The notes under the pieces: model-generated
Seen by the model: only the letters and a program-made list of their open reading frames with translations
Database searches by the model: none
Told to the model about the DNA's origin: nothing
In this document: one piece after another, positions 9,996 through 20,106 of the stretch
Numbering within the stretch: position 1 is the first letter of the stretch
Layout of the letters: the number at the start of each line of letters is the position of its first letter
Source: Fragilaria crotonensis
Lineage: Eukaryota > Bacillariophyta > Fragilariophyceae > Fragilariales > Fragilariaceae
Direction: 5' to 3'
Assembly (NCBI GenBank): GCA_022925895.1
Contig: JAKSYS010000212.1
Coordinates: 1 to 64,000, forward strand
DNA length: 64,000 bases
Program-made: the position numbers and the translations under genes

Positions 9996-11119
9996 CCCCA
10001 AACATTTTTGTCCTACCGGGTAGGACAAAAAAAAATAATTTATCCGAATCGCCGAACCCATTTTGTCCTTTGGCGGATTTAGCAATAGGACAAAAAGTAA
10101 CCTTAAAATCACGGGTTAATGAAATTTAACACGGCGAGTGCCGTGTTAATGTCGATAACAACCCCGTAATCTTGTTGGCTTACTCGCTGTATGTCACGGA
10201 TCGGGCTGTATGACTCACTGTACGTTGCCTTTGTTGTCATCTACAGCTCTGCGTACTCAGATTTAACGTCAGAGCATAAGATGGAACGTTACTTCGAATT
10301 ACATAATCCACATGGTCTCGGCAGCAAGTTTTAGCGATAACAAGACCCAAAAAAGCAAAACACGACTTGTTTTTTACGAACACACCCGGAGATGATCAAC
10401 AACTAACCCGGAAATTGTCAAGATTTGGCGTGATTTGGCGTTGTTTGGCGTTGACCATGACAAAAGTGCCTATTGTGCAGTCACTTGATGCCGGACAGCA
10501 AGAAGGTGATTGCAAGACCCAAAAGGTGGACAAGACAGAGCCTTTTGATGTGATTGAAAGGGTTCTTGTCGGTGTTTTTGGGGACAGGGGACATGATCAT
10601 TGTGAAGATGATATTTAACACGGCAATTTAACACGTGAAAATCTAAAAATTGACGAAAGTGCCGATTGTGCAGCCACTAGATGCCAGACCACAAAAAAGT
10701 GATCACAATACCCTCAAGATGGGCATGACAGAGCTTTTTGTTGTGATAGAAAGTAGTGTTGTCGGTAAATTCAGAGATAGCAGGCATGATCATTGTGAAG
10801 ATGAGATTTAACACGGGATTTCACCACGTAAAAATCCGAAGATTGATTTTTGTACGGTGAATTTTTGGATAATTTGTCCTTTCCAGAGCGATTCATTTAG
10901 GACAAAAAGTTTTGCGACGACCACAAAATTGGTCTTTCTTTGCATCAATGTATCTCCACCATTTTTAGGACAAAATAGGAAAGCAGCACTGATTTGGAAA
11001 GGTCATGAAGTCAGGAACAGGATGTACGACTACGATTTTAGTGGTATTGGAAATCTGGAGATAGCGAGGATCGCCAAAAATTGTCCTTTTTTTTGTCCTA
11101 CACTTTTCAATGTTTGGGG
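9996..11119. mobile_element. Non-autonomous DNA element with 4-bp target duplication CTAT
   Basis: The left end reads CCCCAAACATT (9996-10006) and the right end is its complement AATGTTTGGGG (11109-11119). CTAT flanks both sides (9992-9995 and 11120-11123). Just inside each end lies GTAGGACAAAAA-type sequence, and the hexamer GGACAA or TTGTCC recurs through the element. TTAACACGGC and its complement form a perfect 10-bp hairpin at 10126-10149, and ATTTAACACGG returns at about 10612 and 10805. No transposase is encoded. The family is unknown to me. Confidence 0.7.
10450..10840. repeat. Internal tandem duplication of about 195 bp
   Basis: Two units begin at about 10452 and 10646. They share AAAGTGCC-ATTGTGCAG, CACTNGATGCC, GACAGAGC and CATGATCATTGTGAAGATGA before an ATTTAACACGG boundary. 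The units are clearly diverged, so the duplication is not recent. Confidence 0.65.
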
Positions 11120-11254
11120 CTATACAGTTGAGTTTGGGAACCGTGCTGCTCGCACTTCCTACTTCCTACTGGTGCCAACCCACTATACCCACTACTCCAG
11201 ACTCCAGACTCCAGACTCCAGAGTACGCAAACATATACTTCCTCTGTTCCCAAC

Positions 11255-13393
11255 ATGTATCCCTTCTTCTTCAATCGAAACCCTTTGCGTCGTGGCAAAG
11301 GCTTCCACAACATGATCACCAAGATCCACATCTGTCTATTCCTTATCGGAGTCACCTCAGTGGTATTCAAGTTTATCCACATCAATCGATTCCTCGACGA
11401 TTTCGTTGTGAACATTGCAGACACTGCTCCTTCTCTTTTCCCCTCTCTGACGACAGCCTGTGGAACCTCCTGCAGCGCTGTCTTTTTCACCGACACTCAA
11501 GTTCGTACTGCAGTGCGTGCTGGCAAATATTCCAAGATCAACACGTGGTGCTTCTTGGACAATGTGCAGGACTTCACTGGACTCTTTCATGCGGACGAGC
11601 ATATTACCTTTAACGGTGACATCAGTTGCTGGAACGTATCCATGGTCAGACATATGGGAAACATGTTCTCTGGCGCGGAAGCATTTAATCAGGATATTAG
11701 TTCATGGGACACGTCCAATGTCCTCGATATGAGTGGGATGTTCAAGGGGGCCTACGCTTTTAATCAGAACATCAGCGCATGGGACACGTCCAAGGTCAAC
11801 GATATGAGCGAGATGTTCTCGAATGTCGATTCCCGGCACAACTACGAATGGGTATTCCGTTTTGACCCAGCATTTAATCAGGACATTAGTTCATGGGACA
11901 CGTCCAATGTCCTCAATATGAGGAAGATGTTCTATGGCGCCACGGCATTTAATCAGGGCATCAGCACATGGAACACGTCCAAGGTGAACTACATGAGCGA
12001 GATGTTCTTTGGTGCCACGGCTTTCAATCAGGACATCAGCACATGGGACACGTCCAATGTCTACGATATGGGAGGGATGTTTGCCAATGCCAGGGCTTTT
12101 AATCAGGGCATCAGCACATGGAACACGTCCAAGGTGAAGGGCATGAGCGAAATGTTCTCTGGTGCCACGGCATTTAATCAGGACATCAGTGCATGGAACA
12201 CGTCTCAAGTCATGGATATGATGAAGATGTTCTATGGCGCCACGGCATTTAATCAGGGCATCAGCACATGGAACACGTCCAAGGTGAAGTACATGAGCTT
12301 TATGTTTGCTAATGCCACGGCTTTCAATCAGGACATCAGCACATGGGACACGTCCAATGTCTACGATATGGAAGGGATGTTCAAGGGTGCCACCGCTTTT
12401 AATCAGAACATCAGCACATGGGACACAAGCCACGTCGTGTTCATGAGCTTTATGTTCTCTGGTGCCACGGCATTTAATCAGGACATCAGTGCATGGGATA
12501 CATCCATGGTCGACTGTATGAATTGCATGTTCTCTGGTGCTGTAGCATTTAATCAGGACATCAGCGGTTGGAACATGTCCAAGGTCACGAGCATCATATG
12601 TATGTTCCGTCGTGCCACGGCATTTAATCAGGACATCAGCGCATGGAACACTTCCAAGGTGGACGACATGAGAAGTATGTTCTATGGCGCCACGGCTTTT
12701 AATCAGGACATCAGCGCATGGAACACTTCCAAGGTGAAGTACATGAGCGGGATGTTTGTTAATGCCACGGCCTTTAATCAGGACATCAGCACATGGGACA
12801 CGTCCAATGTCGTCAATATGGGAGGGATGTTTGTTAATGCCACGGCTTTTAATCAGGACATCAGCACATGGGACACGTCCAATGTCTACTGTATGGGAGG
12901 GATGTTTGCTAATGCCACGGCATTTAATCAGAGCATCAGCACATGGAACACGTCCGAGGTGTGCTACATGAGCTTTATGTTCTCTGGTGCCACGGCATTT
13001 AATCAGGACATCAGTGCATGGGACACGTCCAATGTCTACGATATGGGAGGGATGTTTGCCAATGCCAGGGCATTTAATCAGGGCATCAGCACATGGGACA
13101 CCTCCAGGGTGAACGACATGAGCGAGATGTTCTCTGGCGCGGAAGCATTTAATCAGGATATTAGTTCATGGGACACGTCCTATGTCCTCAATATGAGTGG
13201 GATGTTCAAGGGGGCCTACGCTTTTAATCAGAACATCAGCGCATGGGACACGTCCAATGTATACGATATGGGAGGGATGTTTGCCAATGCCAGGGCTTTC
13301 AATCAGAACATCAGCACATGGGACACAAGCCACCTGGGACACGTCCGACGTCGACGACATGAGCGAAATGGTCTCTGGTGCTGTAGCATTTAA
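11255..13393 (+). CDS. BspA-like (DUF285) repeat protein with N-terminal membrane anchor
   Basis: Protein of 712 residues. An N-terminal hydrophobic segment after basic residues (about 22-40) suggests a signal anchor. From about 125 on there are 22 full copies and one broken copy of a 25-residue unit, FNQDISTWDTSNVYDMGGMF plus five residues. This is the DUF285/BspA leucine-rich-like repeat found in surface proteins of bacteria and protists and abundant in diatoms. Binding to other cells or molecules is the usual guess, but no role is proven. Unit 3 carries an insertion (SRHNYEWVFRFDP). Several 75-bp units are almost identical in DNA, which points to recent unequal exchange. The frame ends in a non-homologous tail because the last unit is joined out of phase. 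The next unit continues in another frame from about 13333 to an in-frame TAG near 13393. Confidence 0.85.
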   Translation: MYPFFFNRNPLRRGKGFHNMITKIHICLFLIGVTSVVFKFIHINRFLDDFVVNIADTAPSLFPSLTTACGTSCSAVFFTDTQVRTAVRAGKYSKINTWCFLDNVQDFTGLFHADEHITFNGDISCWNVSMVRHMGNMFSGAEAFNQDISSWDTSNVLDMSGMFKGAYAFNQNISAWDTSKVNDMSEMFSNVDSRHNYEWVFRFDPAFNQDISSWDTSNVLNMRKMFYGATAFNQGISTWNTSKVNYMSEMFFGATAFNQDISTWDTSNVYDMGGMFANARAFNQGISTWNTSKVKGMSEMFSGATAFNQDISAWNTSQVMDMMKMFYGATAFNQGISTWNTSKVKYMSFMFANATAFNQDISTWDTSNVYDMEGMFKGATAFNQNISTWDTSHVVFMSFMFSGATAFNQDISAWDTSMVDCMNCMFSGAVAFNQDISGWNMSKVTSIICMFRRATAFNQDISAWNTSKVDDMRSMFYGATAFNQDISAWNTSKVKYMSGMFVNATAFNQDISTWDTSNVVNMGGMFVNATAFNQDISTWDTSNVYCMGGMFANATAFNQSISTWNTSEVCYMSFMFSGATAFNQDISAWDTSNVYDMGGMFANARAFNQGISTWDTSRVNDMSEMFSGAEAFNQDISSWDTSYVLNMSGMFKGAYAFNQNISAWDTSNVYDMGGMFANARAFNQNISTWDTSHLGHVRRRRHERNGLWCCSI

Positions 13394-14640
13394 TTAGGAC
13401 ATCAGCGGTTGGAACAAGTCCAAGACTCGTCCAAGGTCCTCGGCATGCAATGGATATTGGCGTTTCGTGACCGAGGCCTTTTACTTGTGTTCAAAGTTCT
13501 AACGTCGATACGTTGGAACCTCCTTCTACAAAATGCAGGGCAAAGAGATGGCAACGTGTCCAGCATGAGCAATGTTGCTTAGAAAATAGTAAACAGTAGA
13601 CTACTTCGTGTAAACTAATTGAGCTACTACCGGTAGTGATCTGCCTATTCGTATGGTCAGCATTTAGAAATGCAATTGTACTTAACCGCCAAGTGCTTCG
13701 AATGATCGTGACAGCACGACCCTCTTGAGAAAAAACAGGGTAAGTTACAATAACTATACTAGTCTAGTTTAAAGCAAAACCATGAGCTTGCATGCTACGA
13801 ACGACGAAGCACATATAACATCAAATTCTGATAGTGACCTACCTGCCTACAGGAATCCCCGATCGCTGCTTTAGAGGGCGACAAGTGTTGCGTTCAATCT
13901 TGTTTACGTTGCTCTGGCATTCGTCGAAATTGGCAATCCCTCCATAAAATGCGGAATAGTGAATAGATTGTACTCCATACTCCGATCCTAAAGCTCATTT
14001 CAAATCATGGGTTTCGAAGATCCTTACTGGGCGACTTTTCCTTGTGCTGTGGCTTAAGTTCGCCTGCACCGCCGGAGCCGACTGTCATGGTGGATGCAAC
14101 GTACGAACTCGCAAGTGGTCGCGACAGGACCACGAGCAGCGTTCCCGTATCGTACTTCATGCCACCCTAGACAGAATCGTGAATAACATTTATAAGTTCA
14201 ATCCAATCCTTTTCCTCTTCAGGCATCATTCTGGCGTATCCCTTGTTGGCGATGTAGTTGAATGCTTCTTCAAACTGTAAAAGCGGACGTCGATGTGAGA
14301 CAAGCATTTCGGTACCGTGTATGCATATTGGCTATAACATCAGTGCGTGAGTATGAATATTATTTCCCCCTGTACTTGTTCACAACCCAAAGGCCCTGTG
14401 AACAATGAATAGCTACAAGTTCTTGTACCGGGTAGAGCCTTCCAACTTCCAAGACACCGACGATCGCGGCTTTGTTTTTGCTGTTCACAAGAATCACGGT
14501 TTACCTGTTGTTTGCATGGCACTCGCAAAGCGAGAAAAAGGGATTCCCATTACCAACTTCCCAGTGGGCATGATGACGAAGGCGAATTCCAAGCCGCCGC
14601 TCGAACCAGTCAGGATGCATCGGCGCAACTTATCATGACG
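13394..14640. other. Spacer of about 1.2 kb, no gene recognised
   Basis: The first 40 bases are still decayed DUF285 repeat sequence. Beyond that I see scattered short frames on both strands without recognisable domains. The last few hundred bases may belong to the 3' end of the neighbouring LINE. Confidence 0.35.
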
Positions 14641-14869
14641 GCACAAATGGATGCCCCTTGCTAGTTGTTCCAAGAAACGAGTCTCGATCTTCGAAACGAA
14701 CTGTATCGCATCGAAACCAGCCGCGCTCCGTAATGACGCCACGAGCAGTACCGGTAGTTCGAATGGAACATTGCTTTTGACATGAGAGCTGAAACGCCGA
14801 TTGCATTACTTCTTGCCCGTGAAAGATGCAAACTTTTCTCCCGGTCTGTCCGTTGACAATTTCTGCCAA

Positions 14870-15641
14870 ATTCATCGCTCCCATGACAGAGGAGGGTACT
14901 GCTTTGAGAAGGCCCCAACGGTTGTTGCAAAGATGCGGCAAGCCACAGCAGTCCAGGATTCGGACGAGATGGTGAACTCTGTCAAGCGCCGAAGAAACAC
15001 AAAAGTGAGAGCATCCCATAACCTTCGGAGCGGTATGAGTTGGGTGATCCACTTCAAGCTGGTCCCATCCCGGATGCTAAACGGGTGCCGTCGATTGCTG
15101 CTAAAGCCCATCCGAAGGCTCCTTGCGTATGGAACCACTCCGACCCATCACTGACTGCTCTTACACCTTGGGTCAATGCCGCCGCAACGGTGAATGGGTC
15201 ACTGGTGAATCTCGTGTGGATTAGGATTTCTGTCTCCCACTCCTCTAATGAGCGAATAAAGTCCTCGAACGTTGCTGGAGGTGGAACGTCGCCATAAAGG
15301 ATCATCTCCCCTTTACCTTTGGTAACCCACACACGCTCTGATTTCAAGTAGGCCTCTACTGGATAGGAATCACTCGGTAACTCGTTCCAAGGCAATGTAC
15401 TCGATGTTTCTTCAAACGTATCCATGGATTGACGAGTGCAGAAAACATACTCGTGAGAACTCCGTGTCCATAGTCCTTGTGTATGCCAATACGTTGCATG
15501 TTGTTGTCGCTGGTCATGGATTTGCTTCGTCCACGGGCCTAAGGCTTGGTAAAATTGACCGTTTGGGTCGCTCCAAAGCCGATTTGCTCTCTGCCACAAC
15601 CTCCACTCCGCTTGGGAGGGACGCTCCTGATAAACCTGCAT
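14870..15641 (-). pseudogene. LINE A RNase H domain
   Basis: The frame 15641-15054 carries VSDGSEWFHTQGAFGWALA, the first Asp block of an RNase H. A further frame downstream contains the Arg-Ser-Glu block and then decays. The arrangement matches the RNase H of LINE B. Confidence 0.7.
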
Positions 15642-15680
15642 ATCAACTGTAACGCTACTGAGGAGGGAAGGGGTACCGAC

Positions 15681-16825
15681 CTATTTGCTTTGATCCAAGC
15701 TCGTGCCCGACGTTTGAGAGAGATCTGACAACGTAGTGGCTTGGAGATAGAGCCTGCAGTAATTAAGTCGTCGGATTTCGGCGTTGCTGAACTTCTTCGA
15801 CTCCAGAATGAGATCCATAATGTACGCGTCGTGAGCTTTTTGCATTTGGGGAATACTCGGGTCGTCGAGGAGCACGCTGGCGTCAATTGTGGAAAGGAAG
15901 GATCGGAGAGATGCCAACCATATTACTTCCATGTGGGGTAATGGACGCTTCGGATATCGCAAAATCGGGAAGGACGCCTCAAAGATGTGAATTACTCGAG
16001 TGCGATGGATTCTGACATTATCAGTATCCTTAAACAAAATCGTGTTCGCAATGAGTTGCCACCGTTGATACGAGTAACCTCTTTCGAGAGCGTAGTTGAC
16101 CATATCCAGATGTAGGTGTCGAATATCCGCTTGCATCCTGTCAAGTTCGTCACGCCGAGCGATAAACTCGTCAGATAAATCCTCGTCGCTGGTGGTTGTG
16201 CTATGACTATGACGAGCGATAAGCGCCTTGTAATGTCCTAAATGAAGGCCCGATGGGGACGTCGTCGTGGATTCAGTCCATGCGCGGAGTTTCCCGACGA
16301 ATTCAGACTCGGTAATGGTAGGCCGTATCGGGTGATCTGCCAACTCATGGACTTGTGCAAGATGGTGAATGAGTAACCTCACGTTCGTTGCCAAGGGAGT
16401 CGTATCGTAACTCCCATTGAGTATTTGCTCGCCGTGTTGTCCTGTACTTCCATACCCGAGATCATCGGACAATGGCGGGATGGTGAACGGGGTGCAATGC
16501 GCCTGTCCGAAATGGATACGATTGCGTCGTTGGAGGTGTTGAAGGATTTCCGTAGGGACTTCAATTTGTTGCCATTCTGTGCACGTCTTCGGATCTGCTT
16601 CTGGATGAACCGGATTTCTATCCGCGCCACACCTTGTCTAGTGCCTGCTGCCCGTGCATACTTTAACTTCCGAAACAGATTTTTCAAATCTTCTGCTTCC
16701 TTCAGCCGACGAAGCATCTTAGCTGTATTCCTGTCATGGGTTGATGCGGATTCCTCAAGCCGCTTTGTCCGTTGCTCTCTCTCATGATCTCTAGTGGCAC
16801 AACTTGCTGCCACTATCTGTTTCAC
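15681..16825 (-). pseudogene. LINE A linker and truncated reverse transcriptase
   Basis: The basic, Arg/Lys-rich linker (16825-16379) runs into a second frame. That frame has TSPSGLHLGHYKALIA and RIHRTRVIHIFEASF, the entry of the RT fold. It then jumps directly to sequence matching the post-RT part of LINE B (YIMDLI..., LYLQATTLSDLS). About 400 residues present in LINE B, with FVDD, are missing, so this copy cannot encode an active RT. Confidence 0.85.
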
Positions 16826-16984
16826 TCGCTGTTTCGCCTGTCTCAGCTGCTGAGAGCATTCTCGATGATTCGTCGGTACTGCGATGTCCTCTGGAAGCTG
16901 TGTTAAATCTGCCCGAAGAATTTCCGCATGGTCAAAGCCTGTCCGAAACTCGCTCAGTGCTTTGGATAGTACGATTACATGACG

Positions 16985-18452
16985 TCACGCCTGAGCCAGT
17001 TCGACTGACCAATCCGGGGTGTCGAAACGTGGAAGACTAAGCTCAGAAGCCAAACTCGCTGCTACGATGTCCTTGTCCAACTTTTCGGCAAACTTGTGTC
17101 GGTTCCCTGGGTGGTGCAATCGTTGCGCTCTTTGAAAGACATTGTGCTGTTCCAATAACGCGTGTTTCCGAGAGATGTATGCTGTGACTTGGTGAACATT
17201 GTTGGAAGCGAGAATTCTGGGTTGTCGCTCTGCTAAACGTTGGGTGTCTGTTCCGAACAGAATCTCCGTGTCAAAGTCCAGGTGATATCCACGGTGATCG
17301 GAGTGAAATCTTGCATTAAATGCTTCGTATCCACATCGGCGAAGTGCTCGGGAGACCTGGGCGCTGCCCAATGCATAATCTAACCGTTTGGTGCCTCTTG
17401 AGTATGTGGCTGGAGGAGGACTCGAATGACGACTGGCCATAAGATCTACAAGTTCAAGCTGACATGTGAGTAGGCTCATACCCGCTGCATCAGAGCCCAA
17501 GTGTTCATCGAAATCACCCAAAACTAGCATGTCAAACCCTTGTTGTTGATAATGCATAAGCATTTGAGTAAATCTCGGCGAAATGCTGCCCGCGGTTGCG
17601 TGATCGGATCTTGAGCTCGTACAAGCAAATGTGTTGCTGGGCTGCCGCTGTTGTTTGACCTTCTGTCCCTCTTTTGTCGACGACTTGATATATGGACACG
17701 ATCACTAACCTTGTCGTACCACGACCCTGAAATTCCTGAGTTACCCATCGTCCCCAGTGGTCAGCTGATTGATGTACTACTCTGCCAGTAAGATTACCTG
17801 TGGTAATCATGAAGGTGCCGCCAGGCTTGTACACTGAGTGAAAAGGTATCGGGGATGTACCAAAAATCATCTTGTTACGATCCCAATACTGGCGAGACGT
17901 ATCGTACAGGATGCTACGGACTTTCGGTTGCAAGGTATCAAGATTGTGCTCCGAGCGGCCGCACAATATATCGGCTTGAATTTCCTTCTGGACCCCGCAC
18001 AGCGTTGCAAACTGACCGCCTCTTCGGTCGAGAGAAAGACCGTTGACATTGAGTGCAAACACTCGGGTGACTGTAGACTCTTTTGCTTCTAGTATATCTC
18101 CCCATGGTTGGTTGCATCGTTGATTTGCCGCAGACAACGCGACTGGTCTGGTTGTTGGGTTCAATTCCGTGGATTGACTCTGACGCTGAAAAATGGTTTT
18201 CCACATATCTTGAGCAGCCTTTAAGGAGTCCCGTGGTATCCGGTTTCCTTGTGATTGTGGACTCCTCCCCTGGTCAATTACTTGAGGTGCGACCTGGTTG
18301 ATGATCCTATCATGACCGTCTTGCGCGAGAGCCGCTGTACTAATTCCTTTCTCCTGTCGTCGCTGGATAACACACTCATGGAGGGGTCGCCTCATCTGGA
18401 CAACGAGAAGAGTTGTATTGATCATCCAGACAGGCGGTGGGTTCGTCATCAC
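16985..18452 (-). pseudogene. LINE A endonuclease domain, frameshifted
   Basis: Two overlapping frames (18452-17532 and 17563-16985) together cover an APE-like endonuclease. The first has ALNVNGLS and the middle strands. The second has LGDFDEHLG, RLDYALGS and SDHRGYHLDF, the metal-binding and catalytic signatures. The frame changes near 17540-17560. This nuclease would nick the target DNA to prime reverse transcription in a live element. Confidence 0.85.
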
Positions 18453-18544
18453 GACGGCGAGAGAGATTTTTCGTTCGAGGAGTAGGAGCGGTCACTTCTG
18501 ATGCACTTGGAAAGATTTCCGACGTGTTCGTACCTTGAGACACT

Positions 18545-18563
18545 GGGGGGGGGGGGGGGGGGG
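18545..18563. repeat. Poly-G tract of 19 bases
   Basis: An uninterrupted run of 19 G on the plus strand, just beyond the 5' side of LINE A. It could form G-quadruplex structures, or its length could be an assembly artefact. Confidence 0.8.
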
Positions 18564-18627
18564 CACGTGCAATGTAAACTCTAAAACTTGCGGACTCTGA
18601 GACGGGAACAAGTCAATCTGTTCCATT

Positions 18628-18657
18628 TCCATGTCCATGTCCATGTCCATGTCCGTG
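18628..18657. repeat. Hexamer microsatellite (TCCATG)n
   Basis: Four exact TCCATG units followed by a TCCGTG variant. No coding role is visible. Confidence 0.85.
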
Positions 18658-18789
18658 GTCTCTGTGTCTCCGACGATCTCAGACTCAGTATGAACAGGTC
18701 GTAACTTCTTCTTTTGAGGTGAGCAATAGACTGATTAGTAGAGTATCTATATAGTACGGTAAAGCTGTATGATAGAGTGCTGTCATGAT

Positions 18790-19470
18790 CAGGGGTCGGA
18801 ATAGTTATACCAAATACTAACCGGGACAAAAATGTAGCAGCGGTTGGTGCACCGGTTGTGTAGGTGGCCATTTTTTAGTTAAATGCATCGCTGACTTTAT
18901 CACGGTTTAGTATTAGTATAACCATAGGCTTCTTTCACCTGCGGTTGGTCAACCGGTACTGCAATGGTCATACCGGTTAAAACCGGTTCATAAACTGTCG
19001 CTTGAGTACAGAGAGTACTGGATGATTTGGTACTGTACCCCTGTAAAGTACTATCAAAGAGGTGACTTTGGTCGTAAGAATTAACAAATGACATGTTGAC
19101 AACAAATTCTTGCGCTGCAATTTATACATGTGCAAGTATTTTAGAGGTTGCCAAGCTGGAAACTCCATTAAATGTAAGAAAATTGTGCTCTCAAGTCATT
19201 CACATGAAATTCGTACGACCCAGTATCCTTGATAACCAGGAGGTTTTCCAGAATACCGCAATGTGGTAGTATACTGTGCCGCAGCAGTAGTTAGTTATGA
19301 TTAGGCCCGGTATCAGGTCAGTCATAACCGGGGTGGCGTGGTAGTATTTGGTTAAATGACCACCAATGCACCACCGGTTTCCTGGTTTTTTTTCAATGCC
19401 AGTTTTGGTACGGTTAAAAACCGGGAAACCGGGTATACCAGAACCGGTAGTATAACTATTCCAACCCCTG
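18790..19470. mobile_element. Non-autonomous hAT-type element with 8-bp target duplication
   Basis: The ends are inverted repeats starting CAGGGGT and continuing through GGAATAGTTATAC with one or two mismatches. The 8-bp direct repeat GTCATGAT flanks it exactly (18782-18789 and 19471-19478). A CAGGG end plus an 8-bp duplication is the signature of hAT elements. The 681-bp interior encodes nothing but has many AACCGG, ACCGGT and CCGGTT motifs near both ends, as expected of subterminal transposase-binding repeats. The perfect duplication suggests a fairly recent insertion. Confidence 0.9.
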
Positions 19471-19478
19471 GTCATGAT

Positions 19479-20106
19479 CATCGGATTGCCACGATTTACT
19501 TGTTTGCGGATGTACTCGAGTACAATTGTACTCTATGATACTACGTGTGTGTGCTTCTTATACTTTTGGCACCGAGTACTAGCATAGCAATATACTGTCT
19601 TATACTAAATGTAGTACTCTACTATGCATAGCTAGTAGTGATGGTAATCCAGTGTGCACCGCAAACTGCAGGCACGATCAAAAGAACGACGCCGGCAGAC
19701 CTCTAAATGCTGACGTTTTTACAGTGAAAGCGACGCTTGTAAATGCAACATCCACACCTCCAACGGCACGTGCGCCAGCAGGCCAGTACAGATAGAGAAA
19801 AGAGAAAGGCAAGACCCGATGCTGGTCATACGTACAGAGTCGAAGTATAGAATGCATAGTGCATGCCGTTCATGAACCCAGGCAACATCCTACACAACTC
19901 GCCTGAACACACACTCATTTCACAACAACAATAAAGGAGCGAGCGTTGTACGAACTACGAAAGAAACGTCGATTTGCATTTTCCGGCAAACAACTCAATT
20001 AAGAGAAAGAGTTGGAGGCATCAGTTTCATTGCATTTCCAGTAGTTGTTTTTGGTTGTGATTGGAGACGACAAATCATCAGTCAACATTCGAAACCATCA
20101 AGATAA
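19479..20106 (+). promoter_or_regulatory. Upstream region of channel 5
   Basis: Spacer of 628 bases before the start codon of channel 5. GTAC tetramers cluster at about 19510-19615. No clear TATA box is seen near the start. Confidence 0.35.

Larger units (their letters stand above)
14640..18485 (-). mobile_element. LINE A: dead APE-type non-LTR retrotransposon
   Basis: On the minus strand the order is apurinic-type endonuclease (about 18200-17000), a basic linker, the start of the reverse transcriptase, the post-RT region and an RNase H. The reading is split over at least five frames. Most of the RT, including the catalytic Asp-Asp block, is absent. The protein resembles LINE B at 57-61 kb: both share an SPSG-HLGHYKA block and the same post-RT layout, but the sequence is far diverged. 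Both ends are approximate. No tail or target duplication was found. Confidence 0.85.

Noticed and set aside
11891-12433. Antisense open frame of 180 codons within the DUF285 gene
   Set aside because: It is the reverse reading of the 75-bp repeats and has no independent support.
11660-13380. CRISPR-like array
   Set aside because: The regular 75-bp repeats encode the 25-residue DUF285 unit; there are no constant repeats with unique spacers.
14405-14638. Small plus-strand gene of 77 codons
   Set aside because: No recognisable domain, and it lies at the ragged 3' side of LINE A.
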